From positions 930,001 to 994,000 of the forward strand of contig NZ_CP177144.1 of the NCBI RefSeq assembly GCF_050389775.1: a DNA stretch of 64,000 bases. The letters run 5' to 3'. Numbering within the stretch: the stretch's first letter is position 1; every line of letters begins with the position of its first letter. Shown here piece by piece: positions 43,807 to 51,897 of the stretch. The translations under genes were made by a program, and so were the position numbers. The notes under the pieces were generated by a model. The model saw only the letters and a program-made list of their open reading frames with translations. It was not told the origin of the DNA and did no database searches. Source of the DNA: Marinibacterium sp050389775 (GTDB lineage Bacteria > Pseudomonadota > Alphaproteobacteria > Rhodobacterales > Rhodobacteraceae).

Positions 43807-45114
43807 ATGACCACTGACGCCCCCACCGAAACGGCCGCCGATCCCACCAAGCTCTATGATCCGGACGACCCGCGCTATTACGGCTATACGCGGTTCCAGT
43901 TCCGGCTGTGGCACGGCATGACGACCTGGGCCTTCGTCAAGATGATCAACGGCCGGGCCAAGTATATCTCGCCCCAGCGCTACGGCCTGTTCCTGTCGGT
44001 CCTGCTGCTGTCGCTGCTGCACAGCTTGCTGGCGATCTTCGTGCGGATTTTCTACACCGGCCGCATCCGGCGCACCCAGTTTGCCGGCGATCCGGTCTGC
44101 ATCCTGGGCTTTCAGCGTTCGGGCACGACCTTTCTGAACGAGCTGATCGCCTGCGACGACCGCTTTGCCTATCCCGACAACCTGCAATGCATCATGCCGG
44201 AAAGCTTCATCCTGGCCGAGAAGCGCCTGCGCAAGTCCAATTCCATCATGAAGATGGAAAAGCGTCCGATGGACGACATGGACATGAGCATGGACGCCCC
44301 GCAGGAAGACGAGATCGCCCTGCTGAACTCGGGTGTGCCCAGCCCCTATTCCCAGATCGCCTTTCCCTCGGCCGGTGAATTCTATCACGAGGCCCTGGAA
44401 CAGCAGCAATCCGACCCCGAGATGCGCCGCAAGTGGGTGCGGGCCTGGGTCTGGTTCCTGCGCAAGGTCCAGTTCCGCAACCCGGGCAAGCGGCTGCTGC
44501 TGAAATCGCCGACCCACACCGTGCGGGTGGGGCTGATCCGCGAGACCTTCCCGGATGCCAAGTTCATCCACATCACGCGCAATCCCTACCGGATCTTCCA
44601 TTCCAACCTGAAGCTGGGCAAGGCCCTGTCAGTGACCCAGGGCTTCGAGGCCAAGGGCATGACCGACGCCCAGATGATCGAGGAGCTGATCGAAGGTTTC
44701 CCGGTCTTCCACGAGGCCTACGAGGAACAGAAGGCCGAGGTGGCCGAGGGCAACCTGGTGACCGTGCGCTACGAAGAGCTGGTGCGCGATCCGATTGCCG
44801 TGATGCGCCAGATCTACGAAGCGCTCGACCTGCCCGACATCGAACACGCCGTGCCGGCGATGCAGGCCTACGTGGATTCGCGCAAGGGCTACACGCCCAA
44901 CACCTACAAGGAAGACCCCGAGATCGTGCGGATGATCAATGACAACTGGGGCATCTATTTCGATGCCTACGGCTATGATCGCCTGCCCGCCGAAGGTGAC
45001 GCGCCGCCGGTCAACGAGGCCATCGTGACCGAAGACGGCGCCGCGCCGGGTGCGCCCGAAGACGATCCCGCCGACACGGCCACCACAGAGGTACCCAACG
45101 CCTCCCATGGCTGA
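43807..45114 (+). CDS. Membrane-anchored sulfotransferase
   Basis: A 435-residue sulfotransferase of the Sulfotransfer_3 type. A hydrophobic segment at about 59-83 (GLFLSVLLLSLLHSLLAIFV) should anchor it to the inner membrane. The 5'-phosphosulfate loop of the PAPS site is GFQRSGTTFL (101-110). LLLKSPTHTVRVGLI and the 3'-phosphate element ITRNPYRIFHSNLKL follow, then FVHITR-like core strands. The last 45 residues are acidic and Pro/Ala-rich, with no family match. It would transfer sulfate from PAPS to a hydroxyl of the lipid made by the upstream genes. The gene overlaps the exporter start by 8 nt, which ties sulfation to export. Confidence 0.88.
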   Translation: MTTDAPTETAADPTKLYDPDDPRYYGYTRFQFRLWHGMTTWAFVKMINGRAKYISPQRYGLFLSVLLLSLLHSLLAIFVRIFYTGRIRRTQFAGDPVCILGFQRSGTTFLNELIACDDRFAYPDNLQCIMPESFILAEKRLRKSNSIMKMEKRPMDDMDMSMDAPQEDEIALLNSGVPSPYSQIAFPSAGEFYHEALEQQQSDPEMRRKWVRAWVWFLRKVQFRNPGKRLLLKSPTHTVRVGLIRETFPDAKFIHITRNPYRIFHSNLKLGKALSVTQGFEAKGMTDAQMIEELIEGFPVFHEAYEEQKAEVAEGNLVTVRYEELVRDPIAVMRQIYEALDLPDIEHAVPAMQAYVDSRKGYTPNTYKEDPEIVRMINDNWGIYFDAYGYDRLPAEGDAPPVNEAIVTEDGAAPGAPEDDPADTATTEVPNASHG

Positions 45115-47425
45115 CCAGGACCTCCGGGCCGGAGGCGAGCATTACACCGGCGCGCGGATTGCCCGCGCGCTGGTGCGCTGGCACTGGCTGTTCTTCGCCC
45201 TCGCCGTCGCGCTGATCGCCTTCGGCACGGCGGGCATCTTCAAGGTCGAACGATCGACCAACACCCGGGCCTTCTTTGGGCCCGAGAACCCCGAATACCA
45301 GCTCTTGTTGCAGATCGAGGACATGTTCGTGTCCTCCGACAACATGATCCTGGCCGTGTCCGGCCCCGAGGGATCCGATTTCGACCCGGCCACGCTGGAA
45401 GCCGTGCGCGAGATCACCGAAGAGGCCTGGTACCTGCCGCATGTGCTGCGCGTCGATTCCCTGGCCAGCTTCAACCATTCCTGGGCCGAGGGTGACGAGA
45501 TCATCGTCGAGCCGATCCTGCCCGAAGAGGGCGAGATCACGCCCGAAATCGCCGCCCAGGCCCGCGAGCGGGCGTTTGCCTCGGAAGAGCTGGTCGACCG
45601 GGTGGTTTCGGCCGACGGGCGGACCTTTGGCGTGGCGGTGTCGATCATCACGCCCGACCGGTCCAAGGAGACCTTCCAGGAGATCATGACGGCGGTCGAG
45701 GAACTGGCCGACCGGATCGAGACGGATTACCCGGGCCACGAGGTCTACATGACCGGCACCGTCATGGCGAGCCTGGCCTTTTCCAGCGCCGCCGGGCGCG
45801 ACCTGAACGAGACCCTGCCGCTGGCCGCGGCCTCGACCGTGATCCTGCTGATCATCGGACTGGGCACCTTTTCGGGTGTCGTGGGCTCGGTTGTCGTGCT
45901 GCTTGGCGGCGCGGCGGTGACCCTGGGCGCGGGCGGGTGGCTTGGCATGTCGCTGACCCCGGGCAACGCGCCCAGCCCGCTGGCCGTGATCGTCATCGTG
46001 GCCGCGACCTGCATGCACCTGGTGCTGCATTGGCGCAACGCGCTTGGCGCGGGCATGACCAACCGCGAGGCCGTCGAACATTCGGTCGAGGAAAACCTCG
46101 CGCCGATCACCGTGACCAACCTGACCACGGCCTTCGGCTTTGCCTGCCTCAACTTCTCGGATGCGCCGCCGCTGCGCGACCTGGGCAACATGATCGCCGC
46201 CGGCACGCTGTGCGGCTGGCTGCTGTCGATCATGGTCATTCCCACGGCCCTGCTGGTGCTGCCGGCCATGCGCCGGCGCCGCGAGGGCCTGTTGCCGCGC
46301 GTGCTGCGCCGGGTCGGTGACCTGTGCCTGCGGTTCCGCCATGCCGTGCTGATCGTCTTTGCCGTGACCACGGTGATCTCGGTTTTCGGGATCTTCCGCA
46401 TCCATTTCAACGACGATTTCATCCGCTACTTCGATCACAGCTACAAGCTGCGCCGCGACAGCGACATGATCGAGGACCGGCTGACCTCGCTGAAGATCGT
46501 GACCTTCGTGCTGGACAGCCCCTACGAGAGCGGGGTGTTCGAACCGCAGTTCCTGGACCATGTCGAAGAGTTCGAGACCTGGCTGAAGAGCCGGCCGGAC
46601 GTGCGCCAGGTCTCGGTGATCAGCCAGCCGCTGAAGCGGTTGAACATGAACCTCAACGGCGACGATCCGGCCTTTTACCGCACGGCCGAAACGTCCGAGG
46701 CCAATGCCCAGCTGCTGATGCTCTACGAGCTGAACCTGCCCGTGGGCCAGGATCTGAACACCCAGCTGAGCATCGACCGCAAGCAGACCCTGATGTCGGT
46801 GTCGCTGGACGTGACCAGCAGCGCCGAGCTGCGCTGGTTCACCGAAGATGCCGAAGACTGGATGCAGGAAAACACGCCCGACATCGCCACGCTGGGCACC
46901 GGCGCGTCGATCACGTTTGCGCGCGTGTCCCAGCGCAACGGCTCGGCGATGTTCACCGGGGCGGTTGTTGTCCTTATCGTGATCTCGGCGACGATGATCG
47001 TGGCCCTGCGATCCTGGCGGTACGGCCTGCTCAGCCTGATCCCCAACCTGGTGCCGGCCATCATGGCCTTCGGCATCTGGGGCGTGGTCTATGGCGAGGT
47101 CAACCTGGGCTCGACCGTGGTGACGGTGATGACCTTCGGGATCGTGGTCGATGACACGGTGCACATGATGATGACCTATATCCGCCAGCGCAGGCTGGGC
47201 TTTGATCCGCGTGAATCCGTGCGGCGGATGCTGGCCAATGTCGGCACGGCCATCGCGCTGACCTCGGTCACGCTGGTCGCCGGGTTCTCGATCATCGCCA
47301 TGTCGAGCTTTGCGATCAATGCCCACCTCGGCGCCCTGACGGCCCTGGTCGTCGCCATGGCCTTCCTGGCCGACCTGCTACTTCTCCCAGTGCTTCTTGT
47401 TACAGCCGAAGGAAAGAAAGAATGA
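45107..47425 (+). CDS. MMPL/RND-superfamily lipid exporter
   Basis: A 772-residue inner-membrane transporter with the duplicated RND layout: helix 1 near 25-45 (WLFFALAVALIAFGTAGIF), a periplasmic domain to about 225, five helices (ASTVILLIIGLGTFSGVVGS onward), helix 7 near 415, a second periplasmic domain, and the last five helices from about 620 (MFTGAVVVLIVISATMIV). The proton-relay region contains FGIVVDDTVHMMMTY, the MMPL/HpnN-type signature. This subgroup exports lipids such as hopanoids or mycobacterial glycolipids. The start MADQDLRAGG overlaps the sulfotransferase end and the stop overlaps the next gene as ATGA. Confidence 0.9.
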   Translation: MADQDLRAGGEHYTGARIARALVRWHWLFFALAVALIAFGTAGIFKVERSTNTRAFFGPENPEYQLLLQIEDMFVSSDNMILAVSGPEGSDFDPATLEAVREITEEAWYLPHVLRVDSLASFNHSWAEGDEIIVEPILPEEGEITPEIAAQARERAFASEELVDRVVSADGRTFGVAVSIITPDRSKETFQEIMTAVEELADRIETDYPGHEVYMTGTVMASLAFSSAAGRDLNETLPLAAASTVILLIIGLGTFSGVVGSVVVLLGGAAVTLGAGGWLGMSLTPGNAPSPLAVIVIVAATCMHLVLHWRNALGAGMTNREAVEHSVEENLAPITVTNLTTAFGFACLNFSDAPPLRDLGNMIAAGTLCGWLLSIMVIPTALLVLPAMRRRREGLLPRVLRRVGDLCLRFRHAVLIVFAVTTVISVFGIFRIHFNDDFIRYFDHSYKLRRDSDMIEDRLTSLKIVTFVLDSPYESGVFEPQFLDHVEEFETWLKSRPDVRQVSVISQPLKRLNMNLNGDDPAFYRTAETSEANAQLLMLYELNLPVGQDLNTQLSIDRKQTLMSVSLDVTSSAELRWFTEDAEDWMQENTPDIATLGTGASITFARVSQRNGSAMFTGAVVVLIVISATMIVALRSWRYGLLSLIPNLVPAIMAFGIWGVVYGEVNLGSTVVTVMTFGIVVDDTVHMMMTYIRQRRLGFDPRESVRRMLANVGTAIALTSVTLVAGFSIIAMSSFAINAHLGALTALVVAMAFLADLLLLPVLLVTAEGKKE

Positions 47426-48225
47426 CTTTTCTCAAACGCATTTCATTTGTTTTTGCCCTGGCCGCCGCACCGCTGGCTGGTGCCGCCCCCGCCCTTGCCC
47501 AGACCGCCGAACAGAAAGGCGAGGACATCGCCCAGCGGGCCCAGGCCAAGGGCAAGGGTTTTGGCGACAGCCTGTCCAGCGGCCAGATGATCCTTTACAC
47601 CAAGGGCGGGTCGCAATCGGAACGGCGGTTCAATGCCAAGTCGCTGGAAGGGCAGGGCAACAATCCCGGCGCCTCGCTGCTGGTCTTTGAATGGCCGGGC
47701 GACGTGCGGGACACCGCGCTGCTGACCTATTCCTACGACAACAAGGCCGATGACCAATGGCTCTACCTGCCGTCGGTCGGCCGGGTGAAGCGGATTTCCT
47801 CCTCGGCCCGGTCCGGGTCGTTCATGGGATCGGAATTCGCCTACGAGGACATGACCGACCAGGGCGCGGCCGAGTTCAACCACAAGTGGGTCCAGGACAG
47901 CGGCTGCCCGGTCGGCGGGGGCACCTGCCACGTGGTCGACCGCACGCCCAAGTCGCGGTCGGGCTATGCCATGCAGCGGGTCTGGTTCAACGCGGCCAAT
48001 CTTTACGTGGTGCAGATCCAGTATTTCGACCGGGCCGGCAAGCACGTGAAAACGCTGCAAAGCTCGGGCCACAAGCAGTTCCAGGGCAAGTACTGGCGCC
48101 CGGGCAAGATGCGCATGGTCAACCATCTGACCGGCAAGAGCACCGACCTGCTGTGGTCGGGCTACAAGTTCCGCAACGGGTTCTCGGCCAATGATTTCAG
48201 CGTCCAGGCGCTGAAATCCCGCTGA
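47422..48225 (+). CDS. LolA-like outer-membrane lipoprotein-sorting family protein
   Basis: A 267-residue periplasmic protein with a signal peptide (about 1-27, ending APALAQ). The mature domain matches the outer-membrane lipoprotein-sorting protein family (LolA/LolB-like half-barrel), with LLVFEWPGDVRDTALLTYSY, WLYLPSVGRVKRISSSAR and the characteristic SFMGSEFAYEDM. Members are almost always encoded next to MMPL/RND exporters and are thought to carry the exported lipid across the periplasm. Translational coupling to the exporter (4-nt overlap) supports that. A disulfide is possible between the Cys residues of SGCPVGGGTCHV. Confidence 0.88.
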   Translation: MTFLKRISFVFALAAAPLAGAAPALAQTAEQKGEDIAQRAQAKGKGFGDSLSSGQMILYTKGGSQSERRFNAKSLEGQGNNPGASLLVFEWPGDVRDTALLTYSYDNKADDQWLYLPSVGRVKRISSSARSGSFMGSEFAYEDMTDQGAAEFNHKWVQDSGCPVGGGTCHVVDRTPKSRSGYAMQRVWFNAANLYVVQIQYFDRAGKHVKTLQSSGHKQFQGKYWRPGKMRMVNHLTGKSTDLLWSGYKFRNGFSANDFSVQALKSR

Positions 48226-48335
48226 GCATCGGCCGGGCCCGGGGGCGCACCCGGGCCCGGGCCGGCGGGCGCCGGGGGTTGCGCCCGGCGGCGAGGGATG
48301 CGTGAATTGACAGGCCCTGCGGGGGCAGAGCGGGA

Positions 48336-49628
48336 ATGACGACGATGGCGATGACACGACAGAGGGCAACCAGGCCGGCCGGGGCGCTGGCGCTGTGCCT
48401 GGCCAGCCTGGCCGGGGCGGCCCAGGCCCAGGATTTCACCTATGGCGGGTCGATCGAGACAACGCTGCGCTATTATCCGCAGGACGGCATCTTGCCCGGC
48501 CAGACCGAGGCCGGCTTTTCACCCATCGTGAGCGGCGAGCTGAACACCCGCACGCGGTTCGAGAACGGCACGCTCGTCTTCGAAGTCTCGGGGCTGTACA
48601 ACACCGAGACCGGCGAGGGCTATGCCGACATCCCGCGGGGCTATTACCAGTATTTCGGCGATGGCTGGGACGTGCTGGTCGGCTCCAACATCGAATACTG
48701 GGGCGTGAGCGAGGGCAACCGGGTCGTCGACACGGTCAACCAGCGCTACACGATCGACCAGACGGTCGACTACATCAGCCTCGGCCAGCCGATGGTCAAT
48801 TTCAACCTGTCGACGGGCATGAACGCCACGCTCAGCCTGTACGGGCTGATCTATTTCCGCGACCGCGACCTGGGCTCGGCCGCCACGCGGTTCCGCTCGC
48901 CCTTCCTGATGAGCAACAATGACGCCGTCTACGAAGAGGGCAACGGCCGCAACCTGGATTTCGCCGCGCGCTACCGCACGTCGTTCAACGCGCTTGGCGG
49001 TGGGATGGACCTGGCCCTGTCCTATTTCGATGGCACCAACCGGGCGCCGTCGACGCTGCCCAATGTCTGCATCCTGCCAAGCGGGGTCTTTGACCAGGCC
49101 AATTGCGCGGCCGAGGTCCAGGCCAACAGCAGCACGGTCTATGCCGTGCCCTATTACGCCAAGCTGCGGCGCTACGGGCTGGAGCTGGTCTATTCCAACG
49201 GCGATCTGCAGCTGACCTTCGAAGGGGCGATCAGCCAGTCGCTGGACGAGACCTACAATTCGGTGGCCAGCGGGGCCCAGTATTCCTTTGGCGGGATCGG
49301 GCCGACGGGCGACACGCTGACCCTGGTGGCCGAGTATCTCTATGACGACCGGTCGGTGATCCAGCCGCTGACGATCTACGATGACGATGTCTTCCTGGGG
49401 TTTGCCTATTCGGGCAATGACGTGGCCGGGACCAGCATCCGCGGCGGAATCTATTACGACGTCAACACCAATGCCCAGATCTACACGGCGTCCTATTCGC
49501 GCCGGCTGGGCGATGCGCTGCGGCTGGAAGTGGCCGGGTTCGGGGTGAATTCGGCGGGCACGGGCGATCCGCTGGCCTTTGCCCAGGATGACGGATTCCT
49601 GCAGGTCTCGCTGGAATATTTCTTCTGA
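48336..49628 (+). CDS. Outer-membrane beta-barrel protein of the lipid-export cluster
   Basis: A 430-residue exported protein. The signal peptide ends near residue 32 (ALCLASLAGAAQAQ). The mature chain (DFTYGGSIETTLRYYPQDGI) consists of alternating strands rich in Tyr/Phe and Gly, ending in the barrel-assembly signal VSLEYFF. The size predicts 16-18 strands. It resembles the DUF1302-type barrels that accompany MMPL exporters and LolA-like proteins, although I cannot confirm that family by eye. It is the last gene of the cluster, 110 bp after the LolA-like gene, and would supply the outer-membrane step. Confidence 0.82.
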   Translation: MTTMAMTRQRATRPAGALALCLASLAGAAQAQDFTYGGSIETTLRYYPQDGILPGQTEAGFSPIVSGELNTRTRFENGTLVFEVSGLYNTETGEGYADIPRGYYQYFGDGWDVLVGSNIEYWGVSEGNRVVDTVNQRYTIDQTVDYISLGQPMVNFNLSTGMNATLSLYGLIYFRDRDLGSAATRFRSPFLMSNNDAVYEEGNGRNLDFAARYRTSFNALGGGMDLALSYFDGTNRAPSTLPNVCILPSGVFDQANCAAEVQANSSTVYAVPYYAKLRRYGLELVYSNGDLQLTFEGAISQSLDETYNSVASGAQYSFGGIGPTGDTLTLVAEYLYDDRSVIQPLTIYDDDVFLGFAYSGNDVAGTSIRGGIYYDVNTNAQIYTASYSRRLGDALRLEVAGFGVNSAGTGDPLAFAQDDGFLQVSLEYFF

Positions 49629-49805
49629 CATCACGGGGCGGCGGACCGGGCGGCCGGCGGACGTCCCGCCCACCCACCCCCGTCCGCCGGCCGCCCGGGC
49701 ACGGAGGGCATCACCGGGTGGGCCACGGGGCGCGGCGCGGGCAGGGGGCTTGACCGGCTGTCCGGCGAGCCCGACATAGAAGCGGAAAATCAAGGGAGGT
49801 GGCCG

Positions 49806-50693
49806 ATGGCCAACTGGATTGCGGTCGACTGGGGCACCACGCGGATGCGGGCCTGGTCCATGGATGACGCCGGGCAGGTACTGGCCTCGGCGCAGTCCGA
49901 CCTGGGCATGGGCGCGCTGACCCCGGCCGGGTTCGAAACCGCCCTGCTGGACACCGCCGGCGACTGGATCGACGGGCCGACCCGCGTGGTCGCCTGTGGC
50001 ATGGTCGGGGCGCGACAGGGCTGGGCCGATGCGGGCTATGCGGTGGCCCCCTGCAAGCCACCGACCGGGGCCCATGCCGTGCCGGCCCCGTCGGAAGATC
50101 CCCGGCTCGAGGTCTTTCTGTTGCCAGGGGTCAGCCAGCAGCGCCCGGCCGACGTGATGCGTGGCGAGGAAACCCAGGTCGCCGGCTTCCTGGCCCTGCA
50201 TCCCGATTTCGACGGGGTGATCTGCCTGCCCGGCACCCATACGAAATGGGTCCGGGTCAGCGCCGGCGAGATCGTCAGCTTTCGCAGTTTCATGACCGGC
50301 GAGATCTTTGCCCTGCTGTCGCACCAATCGGTGCTGCGCCACGGGCTTGAGGGCGAGGGCTGGGATGGCGAGGCCTTTGACGCCGGGGTGACCGACGGCA
50401 TGGCCCGACCGCAATTGCTGACCAGTGACCTGTTCTGCCTGCGGGCCGAGGGGCTGTTGCACGGGATGGAGGCTCCGGCCGCGCGGGCGCGGCTGTCGGG
50501 CCTGCTGATCGGGATGGAGCTGGCCGGGGCGCGGCCCTACTGGCTGGGCCAGGACCTGGCCTTTATTGGGGCCGAGACCCTGTCGGATGCCTATCTGCGC
50601 GCGCTCAAGGCCCAGGCCGCGACGGGCACGCGGATGGATGCCGAGGCCATGACCCTGGCCGGGCTGACCGCTGCCCGGGCCGCCCTGGGCTGA
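49806..50693 (+). CDS. dgoK: 2-dehydro-3-deoxygalactonokinase family protein
   Basis: A 295-residue DgoK-type kinase. The phosphate-binding N-terminus is WIAVDWGTTRMRAWSMD, followed by ACGMVGARQGW, the MRGEETQVAGFLAL region with its GEETQ signature, and CLPGTHTKWVRV, all typical of the family. It phosphorylates 2-keto-3-deoxy-galactonate with ATP. No aldolase, dehydratase or galactonate transporter lies next to it, so here it is an isolated gene with its own ribosome site (GGGAGGTGG). A tandem repeat follows the stop. Confidence 0.92.
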   Translation: MANWIAVDWGTTRMRAWSMDDAGQVLASAQSDLGMGALTPAGFETALLDTAGDWIDGPTRVVACGMVGARQGWADAGYAVAPCKPPTGAHAVPAPSEDPRLEVFLLPGVSQQRPADVMRGEETQVAGFLALHPDFDGVICLPGTHTKWVRVSAGEIVSFRSFMTGEIFALLSHQSVLRHGLEGEGWDGEAFDAGVTDGMARPQLLTSDLFCLRAEGLLHGMEAPAARARLSGLLIGMELAGARPYWLGQDLAFIGAETLSDAYLRALKAQAATGTRMDAEAMTLAGLTAARAALG

Positions 50694-50727
50694 ACCACCC
50701 GGCGCCGTCCTGCGGGCGGGGGGCTGT

Positions 50728-50810
50728 ATCGGCCCTCTGGCGGCCCAAGGCGGCGCGACACAGGGCGCCGCATCGGCCCGCAGACGGCCCAAGCCGGCAG
50801 GACACAGGGC
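50728..50810. repeat. Tandem direct repeat downstream of dgoK
   Basis: Two 39-nt units (50728-50766 and 50772-50810, period 44) agree at 33 of 39 positions, both beginning ATCGGCCC and ending GACACAGGGC. They lie in a 370-bp non-coding gap between dgoK and the hemP cluster. No function is evident. Confidence 0.7.
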
Positions 50811-50969
50811 ATCAACACGGGCGAATCACAAGGCCGTGGCCGGCCCCCGAACGGGGCCTGGCCCGGCTTGACGCCGCAATCCTGGGCGTCTTTTCCGCTA
50901 TCTCATGCTGAAAACATCATTTTTCGCGCCGATCCGCCGGCTGATTTATACCTGACTAAAAAACTCGGC

Positions 50970-50986
50970 TTGCTAATTCCGAGCAA
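50970..50986. promoter_or_regulatory. Inverted repeat over the putative hemP-cluster promoter
   Basis: TTGCT-N7-AGCAA (50970-50974, 50982-50986) is nested with CTCGG/CCGAG (50964-50968, 50979-50983). It overlaps the candidate -35 element, so it could be an operator for an iron- or haem-responsive repressor. It does not clearly match known Fur, Irr or RirA consensus boxes. Confidence 0.35.
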
Positions 50987-51064
50987 AAAAGTAATGTTTA
51001 TGCATCAGCCACCCCGTTCGGTCCACGGATCAGGGGAAGCCATTCCCAGACGTGGAGAAGTACG

Positions 51065-51232
51065 ATGCGATACAAGCTGTCCGGCGTGGGTTCCCACGCG
51101 GACCGACGTGACGCGCCGCCGGTGTATCACGAGGAGGTTCGGGCGCTGCTGCAGGAAGCGGGGGTGCCCATGTCCAATGGCGTAGAATGGATCATCGAGA
51201 AAATGGAAGCGCGGGGGCGCGAAGCGACATGA
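51065..51232 (+). CDS. Small protein upstream of hemP
   Basis: A 55-residue basic, helical protein (MRYKLSGVGSHADRRDAPPV at the start; VRALLQEAGVPMSNGVEWI later). A good ribosome site (GGAGAAG) lies 5 nt upstream, and its TGA overlaps the hemP ATG as ATGA. No family was recognised. The coupling suggests a role linked to haem or iron uptake. Confidence 0.65.
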   Translation: MRYKLSGVGSHADRRDAPPVYHEEVRALLQEAGVPMSNGVEWIIEKMEARGREAT

Positions 51233-51396
51233 ACATGCGGTCTACTGTTACGGAAACCGAAAACTCCATCCCGGTTCTGCCCCAGCATGATGCGCTGGCG
51301 CTGACGGCCGGCGGCAACCTGGCCGAAATCGTCCTGGGTGACCAGGTCTATCGCCTTCGGATCACGAAGGCCGGGAAGCTGATCCTGACCAAATGA
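51229..51396 (+). CDS. hemP: Hemin uptake protein HemP
   Basis: A 55-residue HemP. The C-terminal half carries the family signature: AEIVLGDQVYRLRITKAGKL followed by ILTK. The start MNMRSTVTET is preferred because it overlaps the previous stop (ATGA); an upstream in-frame start inside the preceding gene is less likely. HemP proteins are small iron-regulated proteins encoded with haem receptors, and in some bacteria HemP activates haem-receptor transcription. No haem receptor gene is in the window. Confidence 0.9.
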   Translation: MNMRSTVTETENSIPVLPQHDALALTAGGNLAEIVLGDQVYRLRITKAGKLILTK

Positions 51397-51872
51397 CCGC
51401 CGCGCAACGACACCGGGGCGGCGCCCCGGTGGGGCTGGTGGCCGACCTGGACCCGGTCGAGGCCGGGCTGGTCATCTACCTGCGGCTCTATTGCTCGGGC
51501 GACGATGCGCGCGAGCAGGCCGAACGCGATTTCACGCTCAGCCTCGGCCCCGATCACGGGACGGAGGCGTTGGAAAGCCTGGGCCGGATCTGCGAGCTTT
51601 GCGCCGATCACGGGCGCCGGCCGCTGATGCGCCACGGGATCAGCTGCAAATGCCTGGGGGCTGATGAATCCTGCCTGGCCAACATGGTCGCCGCGGCGGG
51701 AACGGGCGAACGGGAAGAAGCCATGCTGCTGGCCGCGCTGATGGTGCGGGCCGACATGGCACCCTGCCTGGCCGGGCTGGCAGAGACGCTGGGCCTGGCG
51801 CTGGCACGGATGGCGGCGATGGCCGACGTGGTCGTGCCGCGCGCAGCGGGCCAGCCGGTCACGCTGCACTAG
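51393..51872 (+). CDS. Unrecognised Cys-rich protein coupled to hemP
   Basis: A 159-residue protein starting as ATGA on the hemP stop. It contains a cluster of four Cys (CELC and CKC with a nearby Cys in the stretch 71-95, around LMRHGISCKCLGADESC) that could bind a metal, Fe-S cluster or haem. A helical C-terminal half follows (EAMLLAALMVRADMAPCLAG). No family was recognised. The hemP coupling suggests a haem/iron role. Confidence 0.7.
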   Translation: MTAAQRHRGGAPVGLVADLDPVEAGLVIYLRLYCSGDDAREQAERDFTLSLGPDHGTEALESLGRICELCADHGRRPLMRHGISCKCLGADESCLANMVAAAGTGEREEAMLLAALMVRADMAPCLAGLAETLGLALARMAAMADVVVPRAAGQPVTLH

Positions 51873-51897
51873 GGGTCCGTGACGGGCCGGGCGGCAA

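Larger units (their letters stand above)
50694..51064. other. Non-coding gap with AT-rich promoter of the hemP cluster
   Basis: The left half holds the tandem repeat. The right half (50890-51010) turns sharply AT-rich, with a -35-like TTGCTA at 50970 and a TAATGT at 50992 at 16-bp spacing. It is the obvious promoter of the small genes that follow. No coding frame is supported. Confidence 0.55.

Noticed and set aside
45011..47326. Long minus-strand frame opposite the MMPL exporter
   Set aside because: Antisense shadow with Arg/His/Gly-rich translation; the plus-strand exporter has clear RND features.
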